In this document: positions 1 to 8,945 of the stretch, one piece after another
Layout: each line of letters begins with the position of its first letter
How positions within the stretch are numbered: the first letter of the stretch is position 1
Assembly (NCBI GenBank): GCA_964515905.1
Contig: CAZEWK010000089.1
Span: 62,001-126,000 of the forward strand
DNA length: 64,000 nucleotides
Source: GCA-2712985 sp964515905
GTDB lineage: Bacteria; Pseudomonadota; Alphaproteobacteria; UBA7887
Reading direction: 5' to 3'
The notes under the pieces: generated by a model
What the model saw: only the letters and a program-made list of their open reading frames with translations
The model's database searches: none
Told to the model about the DNA's origin: nothing
Made by a program: the position numbers and the translations under genes

Positions 1-2
1 TA

Positions 3-329
3 CTTGTCTTAGCAATAATAGTATTCGAACTTGGAAAAGTTGGGCCCTGGGTTCTTTTAGTGGGAGCCATGCGTTACCTGTTTGTGGTGGCAGGGTGGAA
101 GATTCGTAAACTCCGGAGACCATTACCTCCAAGCCGAAGGAGGCAAGTTATTTGCGTAGTACAAGCTATTAGTTTGATAATAATTTTGTGCCCTATTACT
201 AGCGCCGCGCTAGCTACCACAATTATACTCTTCTCCCTTCTGCTCTTACTTGTCTCATTTTATCAAGATATTTATTACCTCCTATCCACCGAACGAACCA
301 TGGAGGCGTGTTGTGGAAACACCTCGTAG
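3..329 (+). CDS. CDP-alcohol phosphatidyltransferase family protein, C-terminal part
   Basis: The frame is open from base 3 to the TAG at 327-329, so the gene begins upstream of the window and only about 108 residues are visible. The visible part has three hydrophobic stretches separated by a basic loop carrying RRPLPPSRRR. This loop and the preceding MRYLFVVAGW resemble the C-terminal half of CDP-alcohol phosphatidyltransferases, integral membrane enzymes that make phospholipids from a CDP-linked donor. The catalytic DGxxAR motif would lie upstream and cannot be checked. The next gene overlaps its end, suggesting co-transcription. The family call rests on remembered similarity of the tail only. 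Confidence 0.6.
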   Translation, partial: LVLAIIVFELGKVGPWVLLVGAMRYLFVVAGWKIRKLRRPLPPSRRRQVICVVQAISLIIILCPITSAALATTIILFSLLLLLVSFYQDIYYLLSTERTMEACCGNTS

Positions 330-924
330 GATTTATGTTGCCACCGTATTTTTAATAACCATTGCAACAACTTTTATCTTAACGATTACTAGTCTTAAAG
401 CAGAACCCTTAGATTATGTGATCGACCCAGAGCATTTTAGTGTGGGCTTTTTAGTTGACCATATCGGCTATGCGAAAATCCTGGGGATGTTTTTGAAAGC
501 GGAGGGGCGTTTTACCTTTGACGAGCAAGAACAGTCCATCACAAATCTGTACGTTCAAATTGATACCATGAGTGTATTTACCAATCACAAAAAAAGAGAT
601 AGCCATTTACGAGGTCCGGATTTTTTAAATGCACGTGAGTTTCCGGTGATGACATTTAAGGGAGACTTAATTGAACAAACAGGCGCTAAAACTGGAAAGA
701 TTATCGGTCCTCTATCTTTGATAGGGCAATCGTTTCCTTTAACTTTGGATTTTACCTGGAACAAAAACGAGATCTATCCGTTTGGACACCGTAAACCTAC
801 CATAGGTATTTCTGCACGAGGCACCTTCCGCCGAAGCGCTTACGGCATGAGCTATGCGGTAGGAAATGGATGGGTAGGCGACAATATTGACATAATCATT
901 GAATTCGAGGCCTACCAGAAGTGA
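313..924 (+). CDS. YceI family periplasmic lipid-binding-like protein
   Basis: The frame extends back to an ATG at 250, but a GTG at 313 preceded by GGAGG at 302-306 is a better start. It gives a product of 203 residues beginning METPRRIYVATVF, a typical signal peptide (positive N-terminus, hydrophobic core, cleavage near KAEP). The mature part matches the YceI lipocalin-like barrel: an early IDPEHFSVGF strand, the RDSHLRGPDFLNAREFP segment, and a late GVSARGTFRRSAYG-like strand. YceI proteins bind isoprenoid or amphiphilic molecules in the periplasm; the ligand here is unknown. It overlaps the phosphatidyltransferase gene by 17 nt. Confidence 0.85.
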   Translation: METPRRIYVATVFLITIATTFILTITSLKAEPLDYVIDPEHFSVGFLVDHIGYAKILGMFLKAEGRFTFDEQEQSITNLYVQIDTMSVFTNHKKRDSHLRGPDFLNAREFPVMTFKGDLIEQTGAKTGKIIGPLSLIGQSFPLTLDFTWNKNEIYPFGHRKPTIGISARGTFRRSAYGMSYAVGNGWVGDNIDIIIEFEAYQK

Positions 925-944
925 CGGGTCTGACCTACTAGCAA

Positions 945-2564
945 ATGGTCAACTGGAAGAGATTTGCTGGGATTTGTGCCGCTTTAATAATCCTTAATGC
1001 GTCGCTGAGCTTCCACAATATTTGGCCAACACCCTGGATCTACTTGAGGCCTGAATTATCTGTTGAAGCAGCAATGGTAATACTTCTGATATGTACGTAT
1101 ACCAGTGCGTTTAAAAAATCTATGGGACAACGAATGCGACTTTGTTTGTTGATATTCGTTCTTATCCTTGTTCTTGGACGTTACCTCGACGTCACAACGC
1201 CTTCCCTCTTTGGAAGACCTCTTGATCTCTATTGGGACGCCCAACACGTACCTCGCATTGTCGCGATGATTTGTGACGGCAGAACCACCGCATTTATTTT
1301 TGGAATAGGGGCACTGCTATTGGCAGGTGCTGCTTGTATTGCTTACACCGCGTCATGCTCACTGCGCTTTCTTTGCCTATCCACAGAAACTAAAAGAGTC
1401 CGCATTGCATTGTCGTGCCTATCCCTTTTTATATTAGGACTTTACGCTGCAGGAATGGGCAATCGGAGCATTCAAACCGAACGATGGTTTTCTATTCCAG
1501 TAGGTTACATGTACATTGAACAGCTCAACACAATCTACGAGTCTTTGTACGACCATACCCCAGTTGAAATTGCCGCCCCTGCCCACATTAATTCGGACCT
1601 AGGTCGGCTACATGGTCGAGACATGTATCTGTTTTTCGTAGAATCGTACGGCTCGATAGTATTCGATGATGGTGAATTCATTCCACGCTTAAAACCAGCC
1701 ATAAAAACTCTGGACGAAAATATGGAAATATATGGATGGGTGGCCGCGACCGGGCTTTATGAAAGCCCGACTTTTGGCGGGGCTTCTTGGTTGGCACACG
1801 CAACTTTGATGACAGGGAATTGGACAAAAAGACAACAGGATTACAAAGCCCTGATGAGCAGCAAATTTCGTAGCTTAACAACATACTTCCAGGAGGCAGG
1901 ATATCGCACAGTAGCACTTATGCCTGGCTTAAAAACACTATGGCCCGAGGGAACATTTTACAAATATGATCAAATTTGGAATGCCAGCCAACTCAAATAT
2001 ATGGGACCTGATTTTGGGTGGTGGCGGATTCCAGATCAGTACAGCCTGTCTTATTTATACGATACTGAAATAGCACTCTCAGACCGACCCCCATTATTTG
2101 TTTTCTTTGCATCTATTTCTAGTCATATGCCATTTACTCCGCTCCCCCCTTATGAAGAAGACTGGTCGCAGGTACTATCGGATTCTCCGTATGATATTGC
2201 TCATACGAACGTTGATAATAGCTACTTGATCGAAGCAGATACTATGCGTCTCGCATACGAGCGAGCAATAAATTATGAGATCCATTTGCTAGCAGGGTTT
2301 TTAAAAAAGGTCGCGCATCAAAAGCCTATGATAATAGTGCTCGGCGACCACCAACCTCCAGCAATAGTATCTGGGAGGAATACACCATGGCTGGTTCCAG
2401 TTCATGTGTTTACCCAGAATACTGACCTTTTAGAACCCTTTATTGACATCGGATTTCGGCGTGGGCTTCTACCACCGAGCAACCCATTGGGACGTTTGAG
2501 TTTTTTACATAAAATAATCCTGGAAGGCTTCGACACAAGGTGGCAAGCCAAAACAAATGATTAG
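945..2564 (+). CDS. Membrane sulfatase/alkaline-phosphatase-fold protein (LtaS/OpgB-like phosphotransferase candidate)
   Basis: A 539-residue protein with about five N-terminal membrane segments (to about residue 170) followed by a large soluble domain of the alkaline phosphatase/sulfatase superfamily. Visible metal- and catalysis-type motifs are FFVESYG (about 228-234), the SPTFGGASW segment (about 272-280) that would carry the Thr/Ser nucleophile, and LGDHQPP (about 466). This layout is that of LtaS and OpgB phosphoglycerol transferases and EptA-type phosphoethanolamine transferases. Its last 8 bases overlap the GH17-GT2 glucan synthase gene, so decoration of that glucan with a phospho-group is a reasonable inference. 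A plain sulfatase or phosphatase is the alternative. Confidence 0.75.
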   Translation: MVNWKRFAGICAALIILNASLSFHNIWPTPWIYLRPELSVEAAMVILLICTYTSAFKKSMGQRMRLCLLIFVLILVLGRYLDVTTPSLFGRPLDLYWDAQHVPRIVAMICDGRTTAFIFGIGALLLAGAACIAYTASCSLRFLCLSTETKRVRIALSCLSLFILGLYAAGMGNRSIQTERWFSIPVGYMYIEQLNTIYESLYDHTPVEIAAPAHINSDLGRLHGRDMYLFFVESYGSIVFDDGEFIPRLKPAIKTLDENMEIYGWVAATGLYESPTFGGASWLAHATLMTGNWTKRQQDYKALMSSKFRSLTTYFQEAGYRTVALMPGLKTLWPEGTFYKYDQIWNASQLKYMGPDFGWWRIPDQYSLSYLYDTEIALSDRPPLFVFFASISSHMPFTPLPPYEEDWSQVLSDSPYDIAHTNVDNSYLIEADTMRLAYERAINYEIHLLAGFLKKVAHQKPMIIVLGDHQPPAIVSGRNTPWLVPVHVFTQNTDLLEPFIDIGFRRGLLPPSNPLGRLSFLHKIILEGFDTRWQAKTND

Positions 2565-5202
2565 TGAAAGTAAACCCCAGCAGGCCAACTGCGCTAGTAT
2601 CAAAAACAGCCTCATTGTTTTCGCAACAGCGTTCGGAAGTCTAGTGGTATGGTACATTTCCCATCCCCATACCCTCATACCAGCATTCAATGACCAAATT
2701 AATGCAGTAGCCTACACTGTACAACAAAGATGGGAATCGCCTACGGATCAAAGAAGAAACCCAAAATCTTCAATCCAAGACGTCCAACAAATTGCTGGAA
2801 TAACCGGGGCTGTCAGAACTTATACGGTAAGCGGTGGCATAAAAGATTTTATCCAACAGGCAGAGAAAGCTGGACTAGAAATTATAGCTGGTGCTTGGAC
2901 TGGAGTAGACTCCAAAACTGATGGGAAAGAACTTTCCGCCCTTATACAGGTTGGGCGTTCCCAACATAATATTAAGCGTTTGCTAGTCGGAAACGAAGTT
3001 TTGCTTCGTAATAATCTCTCGCCTAGTCAGGTTCAAAAATACATCGAGGAGGTTCGAATAAAGACAAAAAAACCAACTAGCGTTGCTGAGCCATGGCATA
3101 TATGGCTCGCAAACCCCACACTAGCCGACAGCGCCGATTTCCTTGCTGTACATATCCTTCCCTACTGGGAGGGAATATCGGTCGAACAAGCAGTGCCCTA
3201 CATAGATCAAAGATTGAAGCAACTTCAGAATACTTATCCTGGAAAACCAATTCTTCTGGCTGAGGTGGGATGGCCTTCTGCAGGGGATTCCCGCGGCGAC
3301 GCAAAGGCTTCCAAAACTAATCAAATATTTTTTGTCCGCACATTTGCGGCGTACGCAAAGAAACATAACATTGATTACGTGTTGCTCGAAGCTTATGACC
3401 AACCATGGAAAGCTCACATTGAAGGCCAAGTGGGTTCCCACTGGGGCCTGTTTGACGCACATAGAAACCCTAAATGGCCCTTGGCTGGCAGCCCGATTTA
3501 CAAAAATTTATACTGGCTTCCTTGGGCTTTATTAGCATCCTTCTTTGCCACAGTCGCCCAGTTTATTTACATCCGCCAGTGGCCACAAATCAAGGTGTGG
3601 AAAGCTGTACTAATAGGAGTGTGCTTTCAAGCATGGGCTGTCGGGCTGATATGGCCATACATGGCACTGACCAATCACTATTTAACCCAGCTGGGTCTTA
3701 TCGTATGGATCACCCTAAGTGTATCCCAACTTATACTATTTCTACTTCTTGCGACTGATTTAGTTGAATTTGTAAACGTACTGTGGCATCGGCCACATCG
3801 ATGTCCAACGTCACAAATTATAACCAAAGACATTGAAACCTACTTTGTGTCAATCCATGTTCCCTGCAGTGGCGAGCCATTTGAAATAGTATCTCAGACC
3901 CTTACTGGATTATCACGTCTTGATTATCCGAACTATGAAGTAATAGTGATCAGCAACAACTACCAATCTCCGGGTCGATGGAAACCTATTCAGAAATTAT
4001 GCTTGCATTTGGGTCCTAAATTTCACTTCGTACATCAAGATCATTGTCCTGGATACAAAGCTGGAGCACTCAATCTTGCAGAAACTCTTACCAACGTTCG
4101 TGCTGAGATTATCGCTGTAGTGGATTGTGATTATGTCGTTGAACCTAATTGGCTACGAAGCCTAATGCCCATTTTTAAGAGTCCGGATATCGCCATTGTG
4201 CAGTCTCCGCAAGATCACGTTGCTTCGAGCGAAAATAAGTTCCAAAAAAAATGTTTCTGGGAATATGCCGGGTTTTTCCAAGTTGGAATGATCCAGCGTA
4301 ATGAGGCAAATGCAATAATTCAGCATGGAACCATGACATTGATTCGCCGATCTGCACTTGCGCAGGTGGGTGGGTGGAGTGAATGGTGCATCACTGAAGA
4401 CGCAGAACTCGGTCTTCGTTTGCTTGCCGCAGGTTGGAACTCCTTATATGTCCCCAATTCATTTGGTCGAGGCTTGTTACCATCCGATTTTAACGCATAC
4501 AAAACTCAACGCTTTCGGTGGACATATGGAGCGATGCAAATTCTACGCCGGTTTGGTCCGGAATTACTCGGTCTGAGAAAGAGTCGTTTACGGATGCCGC
4601 AAAAATATCATTTCCTCGCAGGTTGGATGCCATGGCTAGCAGATGCCGTTGGTTTTATTTTTACGTTAGCAGCGGGTGTGTGGACGGTTACCATGATTAT
4701 ATTCCCGGACCAGTTTGGCCCCCCGATAGAACTATTTTTAATCCCAGTTTTAGTCGTATTTGTATTACGTCAACTTCGCGACTGGATTCTTTATGCAGTT
4801 AGGGTAAAGTGCTCCCTTAGGAACAGCCTATATGCCGCTATAGCAGGCCAATCACTAAAGTACACAATTGCCCGTGCAGTACTAACTAGTGTTTTTAAAA
4901 AAAACATGCCTTTCCAAAAAACACGAAAACAATGGTCTTTTTTAAGTCCTTTTCAGGCCTTGATGACGTCTGTCACAGAGACTTCTATGTTTCTAGCAAT
5001 CTCCTGTATTTTAGTCGGTTTCTGTCTGCACTGTGATCTGAGCGACACAACAAATATATTGTGGATTTTCATACTAATAATACAGACAATGCCATACCTA
5101 ACGTCCTTCCTAATGGCTTGCAGTGACGCCCTGTCTCGACGGCGCATGCCCCCAAACCAAACGGGGATTGCACAAATTGAATTACCTACCCACACTAAGT
5201 AA
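2557..5202 (+). CDS. GH17-GT2 fusion, beta-1,3-glucan synthase/transglycosylase (NdvB/NdvC-like)
   Basis: An 881-residue membrane protein. After an N-terminal membrane segment comes a periplasmic GH17 domain (about 60-310) with VGNEVLLRN (acid/base Glu near 147) and LLAEVGWPSAG (nucleophile Glu near 234). Several membrane helices (about 315-410) lead to a cytoplasmic GT2 domain with DCDYV (about 523), TEDAELGLRL (about 613) and QRFRW (about 651), the DxD/TED/QxxRW set of processive synthases. Further helices close the protein. The family is known from Pseudomonas NdvB and Bradyrhizobium NdvC, where GH17 modules act as beta-1,3-glucan transferases making branched or cyclic periplasmic glucans. 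It overlaps the upstream phosphotransferase-like gene by 8 nt. Confidence 0.88.
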   Translation: MISESKPQQANCASIKNSLIVFATAFGSLVVWYISHPHTLIPAFNDQINAVAYTVQQRWESPTDQRRNPKSSIQDVQQIAGITGAVRTYTVSGGIKDFIQQAEKAGLEIIAGAWTGVDSKTDGKELSALIQVGRSQHNIKRLLVGNEVLLRNNLSPSQVQKYIEEVRIKTKKPTSVAEPWHIWLANPTLADSADFLAVHILPYWEGISVEQAVPYIDQRLKQLQNTYPGKPILLAEVGWPSAGDSRGDAKASKTNQIFFVRTFAAYAKKHNIDYVLLEAYDQPWKAHIEGQVGSHWGLFDAHRNPKWPLAGSPIYKNLYWLPWALLASFFATVAQFIYIRQWPQIKVWKAVLIGVCFQAWAVGLIWPYMALTNHYLTQLGLIVWITLSVSQLILFLLLATDLVEFVNVLWHRPHRCPTSQIITKDIETYFVSIHVPCSGEPFEIVSQTLTGLSRLDYPNYEVIVISNNYQSPGRWKPIQKLCLHLGPKFHFVHQDHCPGYKAGALNLAETLTNVRAEIIAVVDCDYVVEPNWLRSLMPIFKSPDIAIVQSPQDHVASSENKFQKKCFWEYAGFFQVGMIQRNEANAIIQHGTMTLIRRSALAQVGGWSEWCITEDAELGLRLLAAGWNSLYVPNSFGRGLLPSDFNAYKTQRFRWTYGAMQILRRFGPELLGLRKSRLRMPQKYHFLAGWMPWLADAVGFIFTLAAGVWTVTMIIFPDQFGPPIELFLIPVLVVFVLRQLRDWILYAVRVKCSLRNSLYAAIAGQSLKYTIARAVLTSVFKKNMPFQKTRKQWSFLSPFQALMTSVTETSMFLAISCILVGFCLHCDLSDTTNILWIFILIIQTMPYLTSFLMACSDALSRRRMPPNQTGIAQIELPTHTK

Positions 5203-5249
5203 AATGATTAGGCTCGGGTCAACACCAAGGGATCATTGATAGCTATCAA

Positions 5250-6353
5250 ATGAAAGTTGACGGCACTCACTATCAAACAATATGGGTCCATGATGATGGC
5301 TGGCGCGTCAACATCATCGACCAAACGAAATTACCTCATGAGTTCAACGTCACCACCCTATCCTCCTCATGTGAAGTAGCCCATGCTATTCGTACAATGA
5401 TGGTGCGTGGCGCGCCATTAATTGGTGCAGCAGCGGCGTTCGGTATTTGTCTAGCCATGCGGAAAGACCCCTCCGACGACAATTTAGAAGATGCATCCAA
5501 ATTGCTTTTAGCTACAAGGCCAACAGCCATTAACCTACATCATGCTGTCCATGAGATGCGGGCGAACTTGCTATCCATTAGGGAACCAGAACGAGCAAAC
5601 ACCGCATACAGAATGGCAGAAAATATTTGTTCAATCGATATAAAAACGAATCGAGCAATTGGTGAACATGGCTTCCGAATCCTGAAAGGCATTTCCGAAA
5701 ATAAACCAACAGGTGTTCCGGTGAATATTTTAACCCATTGCAACGCCGGGTGGCTTGCTACAGTCGACTGGGGCACGGCCACTGCGCCAATATACACTGC
5801 TCATAGTGCGGGCATTCCAATTCATATCTGGGTGGACGAGACACGACCCAGGAATCAGGGCGCTGCGCTAACCGCCTTCGAATTTTTGGAACAGGATATC
5901 CCACATACAGTTATCGTAGATAATGCCGGGGGACATTTAATGCAAAATGGACTGATTGACCTTTGCATTGTTGGAACAGACCGGACGACGGCAACTGGCG
6001 ACGTAGCGAATAAAATCGGTACTTATTTGAAGGCCCTCGCAGCCAAGGACAACAATATTCCTTTCTATGTAGCACTTCCTTCTTCCACTATAGATTGGTC
6101 AATAAAGGATGGAATCACTCAAATACCCATTGAAGAACGCCCACAAGAGGAAGTCCTATACATTAACGGACAAGATGAAACTGGCCGGCTAACCCGAATC
6201 CAGATTACTCCGGACGGCACGAATGCAGTAAACTATGCCTTTGACGTTACTCCAGCGCATCTAATTACAGGTTTAATTACCGAAAGAGGAGTCGCGGATC
6301 CCTCCAAAGAAGGTCTAGAAAAACTTTTCCCCAAATCAGCTCGCGGAAACTGA
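5250..6353 (+). CDS. mtnA: S-methyl-5-thioribose-1-phosphate isomerase
   Basis: A 367-residue protein of normal family length. It has the MVRGAPLIGAAAAFG substrate loop, the THCNAGWLAT segment with the catalytic Cys near 165, DETRPRNQGAALT, and VGTDRTTATGDVANKIGT with the catalytic Asp near 243. MtnA isomerises 5-methylthioribose-1-phosphate to the ribulose form, the entry step of methionine salvage or of the MTA-isoprenoid/DHAP shunts. No mtnP, mtnK or other salvage gene is adjacent. The eIF2B-alpha-like paralogues lack this full motif set, so the call is firm. Confidence 0.95.
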   Translation: MKVDGTHYQTIWVHDDGWRVNIIDQTKLPHEFNVTTLSSSCEVAHAIRTMMVRGAPLIGAAAAFGICLAMRKDPSDDNLEDASKLLLATRPTAINLHHAVHEMRANLLSIREPERANTAYRMAENICSIDIKTNRAIGEHGFRILKGISENKPTGVPVNILTHCNAGWLATVDWGTATAPIYTAHSAGIPIHIWVDETRPRNQGAALTAFEFLEQDIPHTVIVDNAGGHLMQNGLIDLCIVGTDRTTATGDVANKIGTYLKALAAKDNNIPFYVALPSSTIDWSIKDGITQIPIEERPQEEVLYINGQDETGRLTRIQITPDGTNAVNYAFDVTPAHLITGLITERGVADPSKEGLEKLFPKSARGN

Positions 6354-6356
6354 TAA

Positions 6357-6848
6357 CTATTTAATATCACGAAAGCCGCTAGCATCCTCAATCGCCCTAG
6401 TATCTGTCGGCCTTGGAAAAGGCTCCGGCGCAGCTTGGCCCGCCACGCGCCGTCGTCCTATCTGGGCAAAAAACTTTTCCAGACCAGGCGGTGTAATAAC
6501 CCAAAGCATGACAAGATCTTGATCAAAATCGTTTACGATTTCGTGACTGACGTCAGGGCCGAGAAAACAAGTTGTCCCGGGCACCAATGAATGCTCCTCT
6601 CCTGAAACGCAAACGCGACCACCACCCTTAAAACAAACCTGCAACTCTATTTGATCTGAATGGGAATGCGCACGAATATGCCCTCCTGGTGCAATGGTTT
6701 GAAACCCCGTCGCCAAAACGTCACAGTTAGTATTTTGAGGACTAAGCATTACCTCGCTATAGCCATTTGCCGGCACCGGTTGCCAGTAACTGGGCCCTTC
6801 ACCGGGCTGCACAACTACTGCCTGGTTACGTGCAGCTTGAATATTCAT
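6357..6848 (-). CDS. Cupin-domain protein
   Basis: A 163-residue protein with one cupin barrel. Metal-binding residues are visible in HIRAHSHSDQIELQ (two His and a Glu-type ligand), followed by FLGPDVSHEI with a further His. It ends three bases from mtnA and is convergent with it. Cupin enzymes cover many reactions; one cupin (1-methylthioxylulose-5-phosphate sulfurylase) acts downstream of MtnA in Rhodospirillum rubrum, but whether this protein belongs to that type cannot be decided by eye. Substrate unknown. Confidence 0.8.
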   Translation of the reverse strand: MNIQAARNQAVVVQPGEGPSYWQPVPANGYSEVMLSPQNTNCDVLATGFQTIAPGGHIRAHSHSDQIELQVCFKGGGRVCVSGEEHSLVPGTTCFLGPDVSHEIVNDFDQDLVMLWVITPPGLEKFFAQIGRRRVAGQAAPEPFPRPTDTRAIEDASGFRDIK

Positions 6849-7054
6849 TCTATCTTCCCCCGTGCTGCTAGGATGTAAACTCCAAAACTTTCCTCTTCAC
6901 AACCCTTATCATAAATTCTCAAATCCACAAACTAGGGCGCTTTATATTTGCGCAACCTAATTCCTTAAAGCATTGTACTGGGATGGTTTGTGTGATTAGC
7001 AATCCACCTATGATATTGCCCAAAAAATAGTGCAGGACAGAAAGATACAGAGAA

Positions 7055-7342
7055 ATGCCCAATAAACTCACTGACGCACAAATCACAGATTCCCTTGCCG
7101 AAATAGAGGGGTGGAGAAGGTTAGAAAACCGTGACGCCATTTATAAGCAGTTTGAATTTTCTGATTTCATTGCCGCCTTTAGTTGGATGCTCCGGGTAGC
7201 GATGTTTGCAGAAAAAATGAACCACCACCCTGAATGGTTTAACGTGTACAACAAGGTTGAAGTAACTCTTGCGACTCATGATGTCGAAGGGCTGAGTGAA
7301 AAAGATTTCAAACTAGCTCAGCTGATGGATTCAAATAAGTGA
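7055..7342 (+). CDS. phhB: 4a-hydroxytetrahydrobiopterin dehydratase (PCD/DCoH)
   Basis: A 95-residue protein matching the whole pterin-4a-carbinolamine dehydratase family. The hallmark is AEKMNHHPEWFNVYNKVEV with the catalytic His pair, followed by LATHDVEGLSEKDFKLA. It dehydrates 4a-hydroxytetrahydrobiopterin during pterin-dependent aromatic hydroxylation. No phenylalanine hydroxylase gene is visible in the window, so a stand-alone role in folate or molybdopterin metabolism, as proposed for many bacterial homologues, is possible. Its stop overlaps the next start by 4 nt. Confidence 0.93.
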   Translation: MPNKLTDAQITDSLAEIEGWRRLENRDAIYKQFEFSDFIAAFSWMLRVAMFAEKMNHHPEWFNVYNKVEVTLATHDVEGLSEKDFKLAQLMDSNK

Positions 7343-7836
7343 CCAGCCTTGTGAGTAGTAATTTTAAGGACGTCCCACTCGGAATATTAGTCGTTGCCCT
7401 GACCGGGTTACTCATCATCTATGGATTGTCTTTTTTGATGCTTTTTGGGAAACCAGTGCTGGCTATCAATGCATACCTACAATTGATTTATTTTAGTGTC
7501 CTTATTTTAAGTTTTCTGGGTGCCATCAACTGGGGGCTAGCTATTTCTGCGGAATCACGTGGTATTCGCATTTCACCTTGGTGGTATATAGCTGCTGCTG
7601 GACCTACTGCATTAGGATGGATAGCTCTTATTCTTATAAGCCCCACTATCAAGATTGTGGTTTTATCGTTAGGATTTTTTAGCTCTTTTATGTTGGATGT
7701 AACCGCTTCATCCCGGGGCTACGCTCCCGTCTGGTATAAAAATCTCAGAAAATTGATGACGACCGCTGTATTAATTGCAATGACTTTGGCGCTGCTAGCT
7801 GTTCGACTAACAATCACAAGTAGTCTCCTAGGTTGA
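7339..7836 (+). CDS. DUF3429 family membrane protein
   Basis: A 165-residue integral membrane protein with about five hydrophobic segments. The start is a GTG overlapping the previous stop as GTGA, implying translational coupling. The conserved segments SFLGAINWGLA and the later APVWYKNLRKLMT are typical of DUF3429, the family that includes human TMEM69. Its function is not known. It faces the EamA gene tail-to-tail across 21 bases. Confidence 0.8.
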   Translation: MTSLVSSNFKDVPLGILVVALTGLLIIYGLSFLMLFGKPVLAINAYLQLIYFSVLILSFLGAINWGLAISAESRGIRISPWWYIAAAGPTALGWIALILISPTIKIVVLSLGFFSSFMLDVTASSRGYAPVWYKNLRKLMTTAVLIAMTLALLAVRLTITSSLLG

Positions 7837-7842
7837 ATTTTA

Positions 7843-7854
7843 AAAACCGGTTTT
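7843..7854. terminator. Short palindrome between convergent genes
   Basis: AAAACCGGTTTT is a perfect 12-base palindrome between two convergent genes. Read on either strand it ends in a short T run, so it could act as a weak bidirectional terminator. The stem is too short to be confident. Confidence 0.25.
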
Positions 7855-7857
7855 ACT

Positions 7858-8754
7858 TCATGAGTTCAAATGTCCCGATTTCTCAGATGCGATATTTTGT
7901 CCTAATCTTGCTTCGCGGTGAGTAATATAAACAGAGCTTGAAACTATCACTCCAGCACCAATCCAAGTCCATATATCGGGAGTTTCATCGAAGGCCATAA
8001 ATCCAATGAACGCTACAAATGGCAAACCCATAAATTCAAAGGGGACCACAGCCGTTGCATCGGCGAGTGCAAAACTCCTTGCCACAGACTGATGAGCAAG
8101 GGTAGCAATAAGACCAAGCCCTACCAACCAAAACCACTCATGGCCGGATGGCGATTCCCAAAATGCCACCGCCGGCATAAACGAAAGAGGCAAAACCAAA
8201 AATACCAACCAAAACACTATGGCATTCGGATGATCTTTCCCCGTAAGGTACTTCACCATAACCTGATTTACTGCCATGAGTAACGCCGCAATTAGGATCA
8301 AGAGACTGCCTGTACCAAATTCCTCGAAGCCTGGCCGCAGCACAATCAAAGTTCCTACAAAACCTACTATTGTTGCGGTCCAACGTCTTCGGCGCATGAC
8401 TTCACCCAAAAGTATCACCGCGGCGATTGAGGAAAATAAAGGGGTGGTGAAGCCAAGTGCAACCGCTTCCGCCAGTGGCATGTGGTTTATACCGTAGAAC
8501 CAACAACACATGCCCACAACGGCGATGAGGCCTCTAATCCCGTGAAGAAGGGGGTTTTGTGTGTGAAGAGAAGTGAGTCCCGAACGCAACAGAAACGGTG
8601 CCATGCCAACCAATCCAAAAAGGCAGCGAAAAAAGACAACTATTATTGGTTCAATTGACCCACCAAGATGGCGCACTATACCGTTCATAGCGGAAAAACA
8701 AATACAAGCAAATGTCATCCAAATGGCGACCTGGACCATTTTCCCGCTGGGCAT
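7858..8754 (-). CDS. DMT superfamily (EamA) transporter
   Basis: About 298 residues from the chosen ATG, with around ten hydrophobic segments arranged as two EamA repeats of five. The EGF-like loops LGEVMRRRRWTATIVGFVG and the PFEFMGLPFVAFIGF segment are typical of drug/metabolite exporters of the RhaT/YdcZ type. The frame can be extended to a TTG at 8802, but no ribosome site is seen there and the family normally begins near MPSGKMVQVAIW. Substrate unknown; amino acids or small metabolites are usual. Confidence 0.88.
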   Translation of the reverse strand: MPSGKMVQVAIWMTFACICFSAMNGIVRHLGGSIEPIIVVFFRCLFGLVGMAPFLLRSGLTSLHTQNPLLHGIRGLIAVVGMCCWFYGINHMPLAEAVALGFTTPLFSSIAAVILLGEVMRRRRWTATIVGFVGTLIVLRPGFEEFGTGSLLILIAALLMAVNQVMVKYLTGKDHPNAIVFWLVFLVLPLSFMPAVAFWESPSGHEWFWLVGLGLIATLAHQSVARSFALADATAVVPFEFMGLPFVAFIGFMAFDETPDIWTWIGAGVIVSSSVYITHREARLGQNIASEKSGHLNS

Positions 8755-8945
8755 CAACTTTATTTGAAACAAAAAATGTCTCCATGATAGGACTAGTACC
8801 AATGTTCATAGCTGGTAGGATTTTCTAAAAACCATCATAATACTGAATAAATAGCTTTCCACATGAATAACCATATACCCTCAAGTATCCCCATTATGAG
8901 CATCCCAAGGCATATGCTTTAGGAGTGCTCTTAGGAAAACCCACG

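Noticed and set aside
4953..5195. Minus-strand open frames inside the GH17-GT2 gene and many similar frames elsewhere
   Set aside because: They are antisense shadows of clearly recognised genes without ribosome sites or family features.
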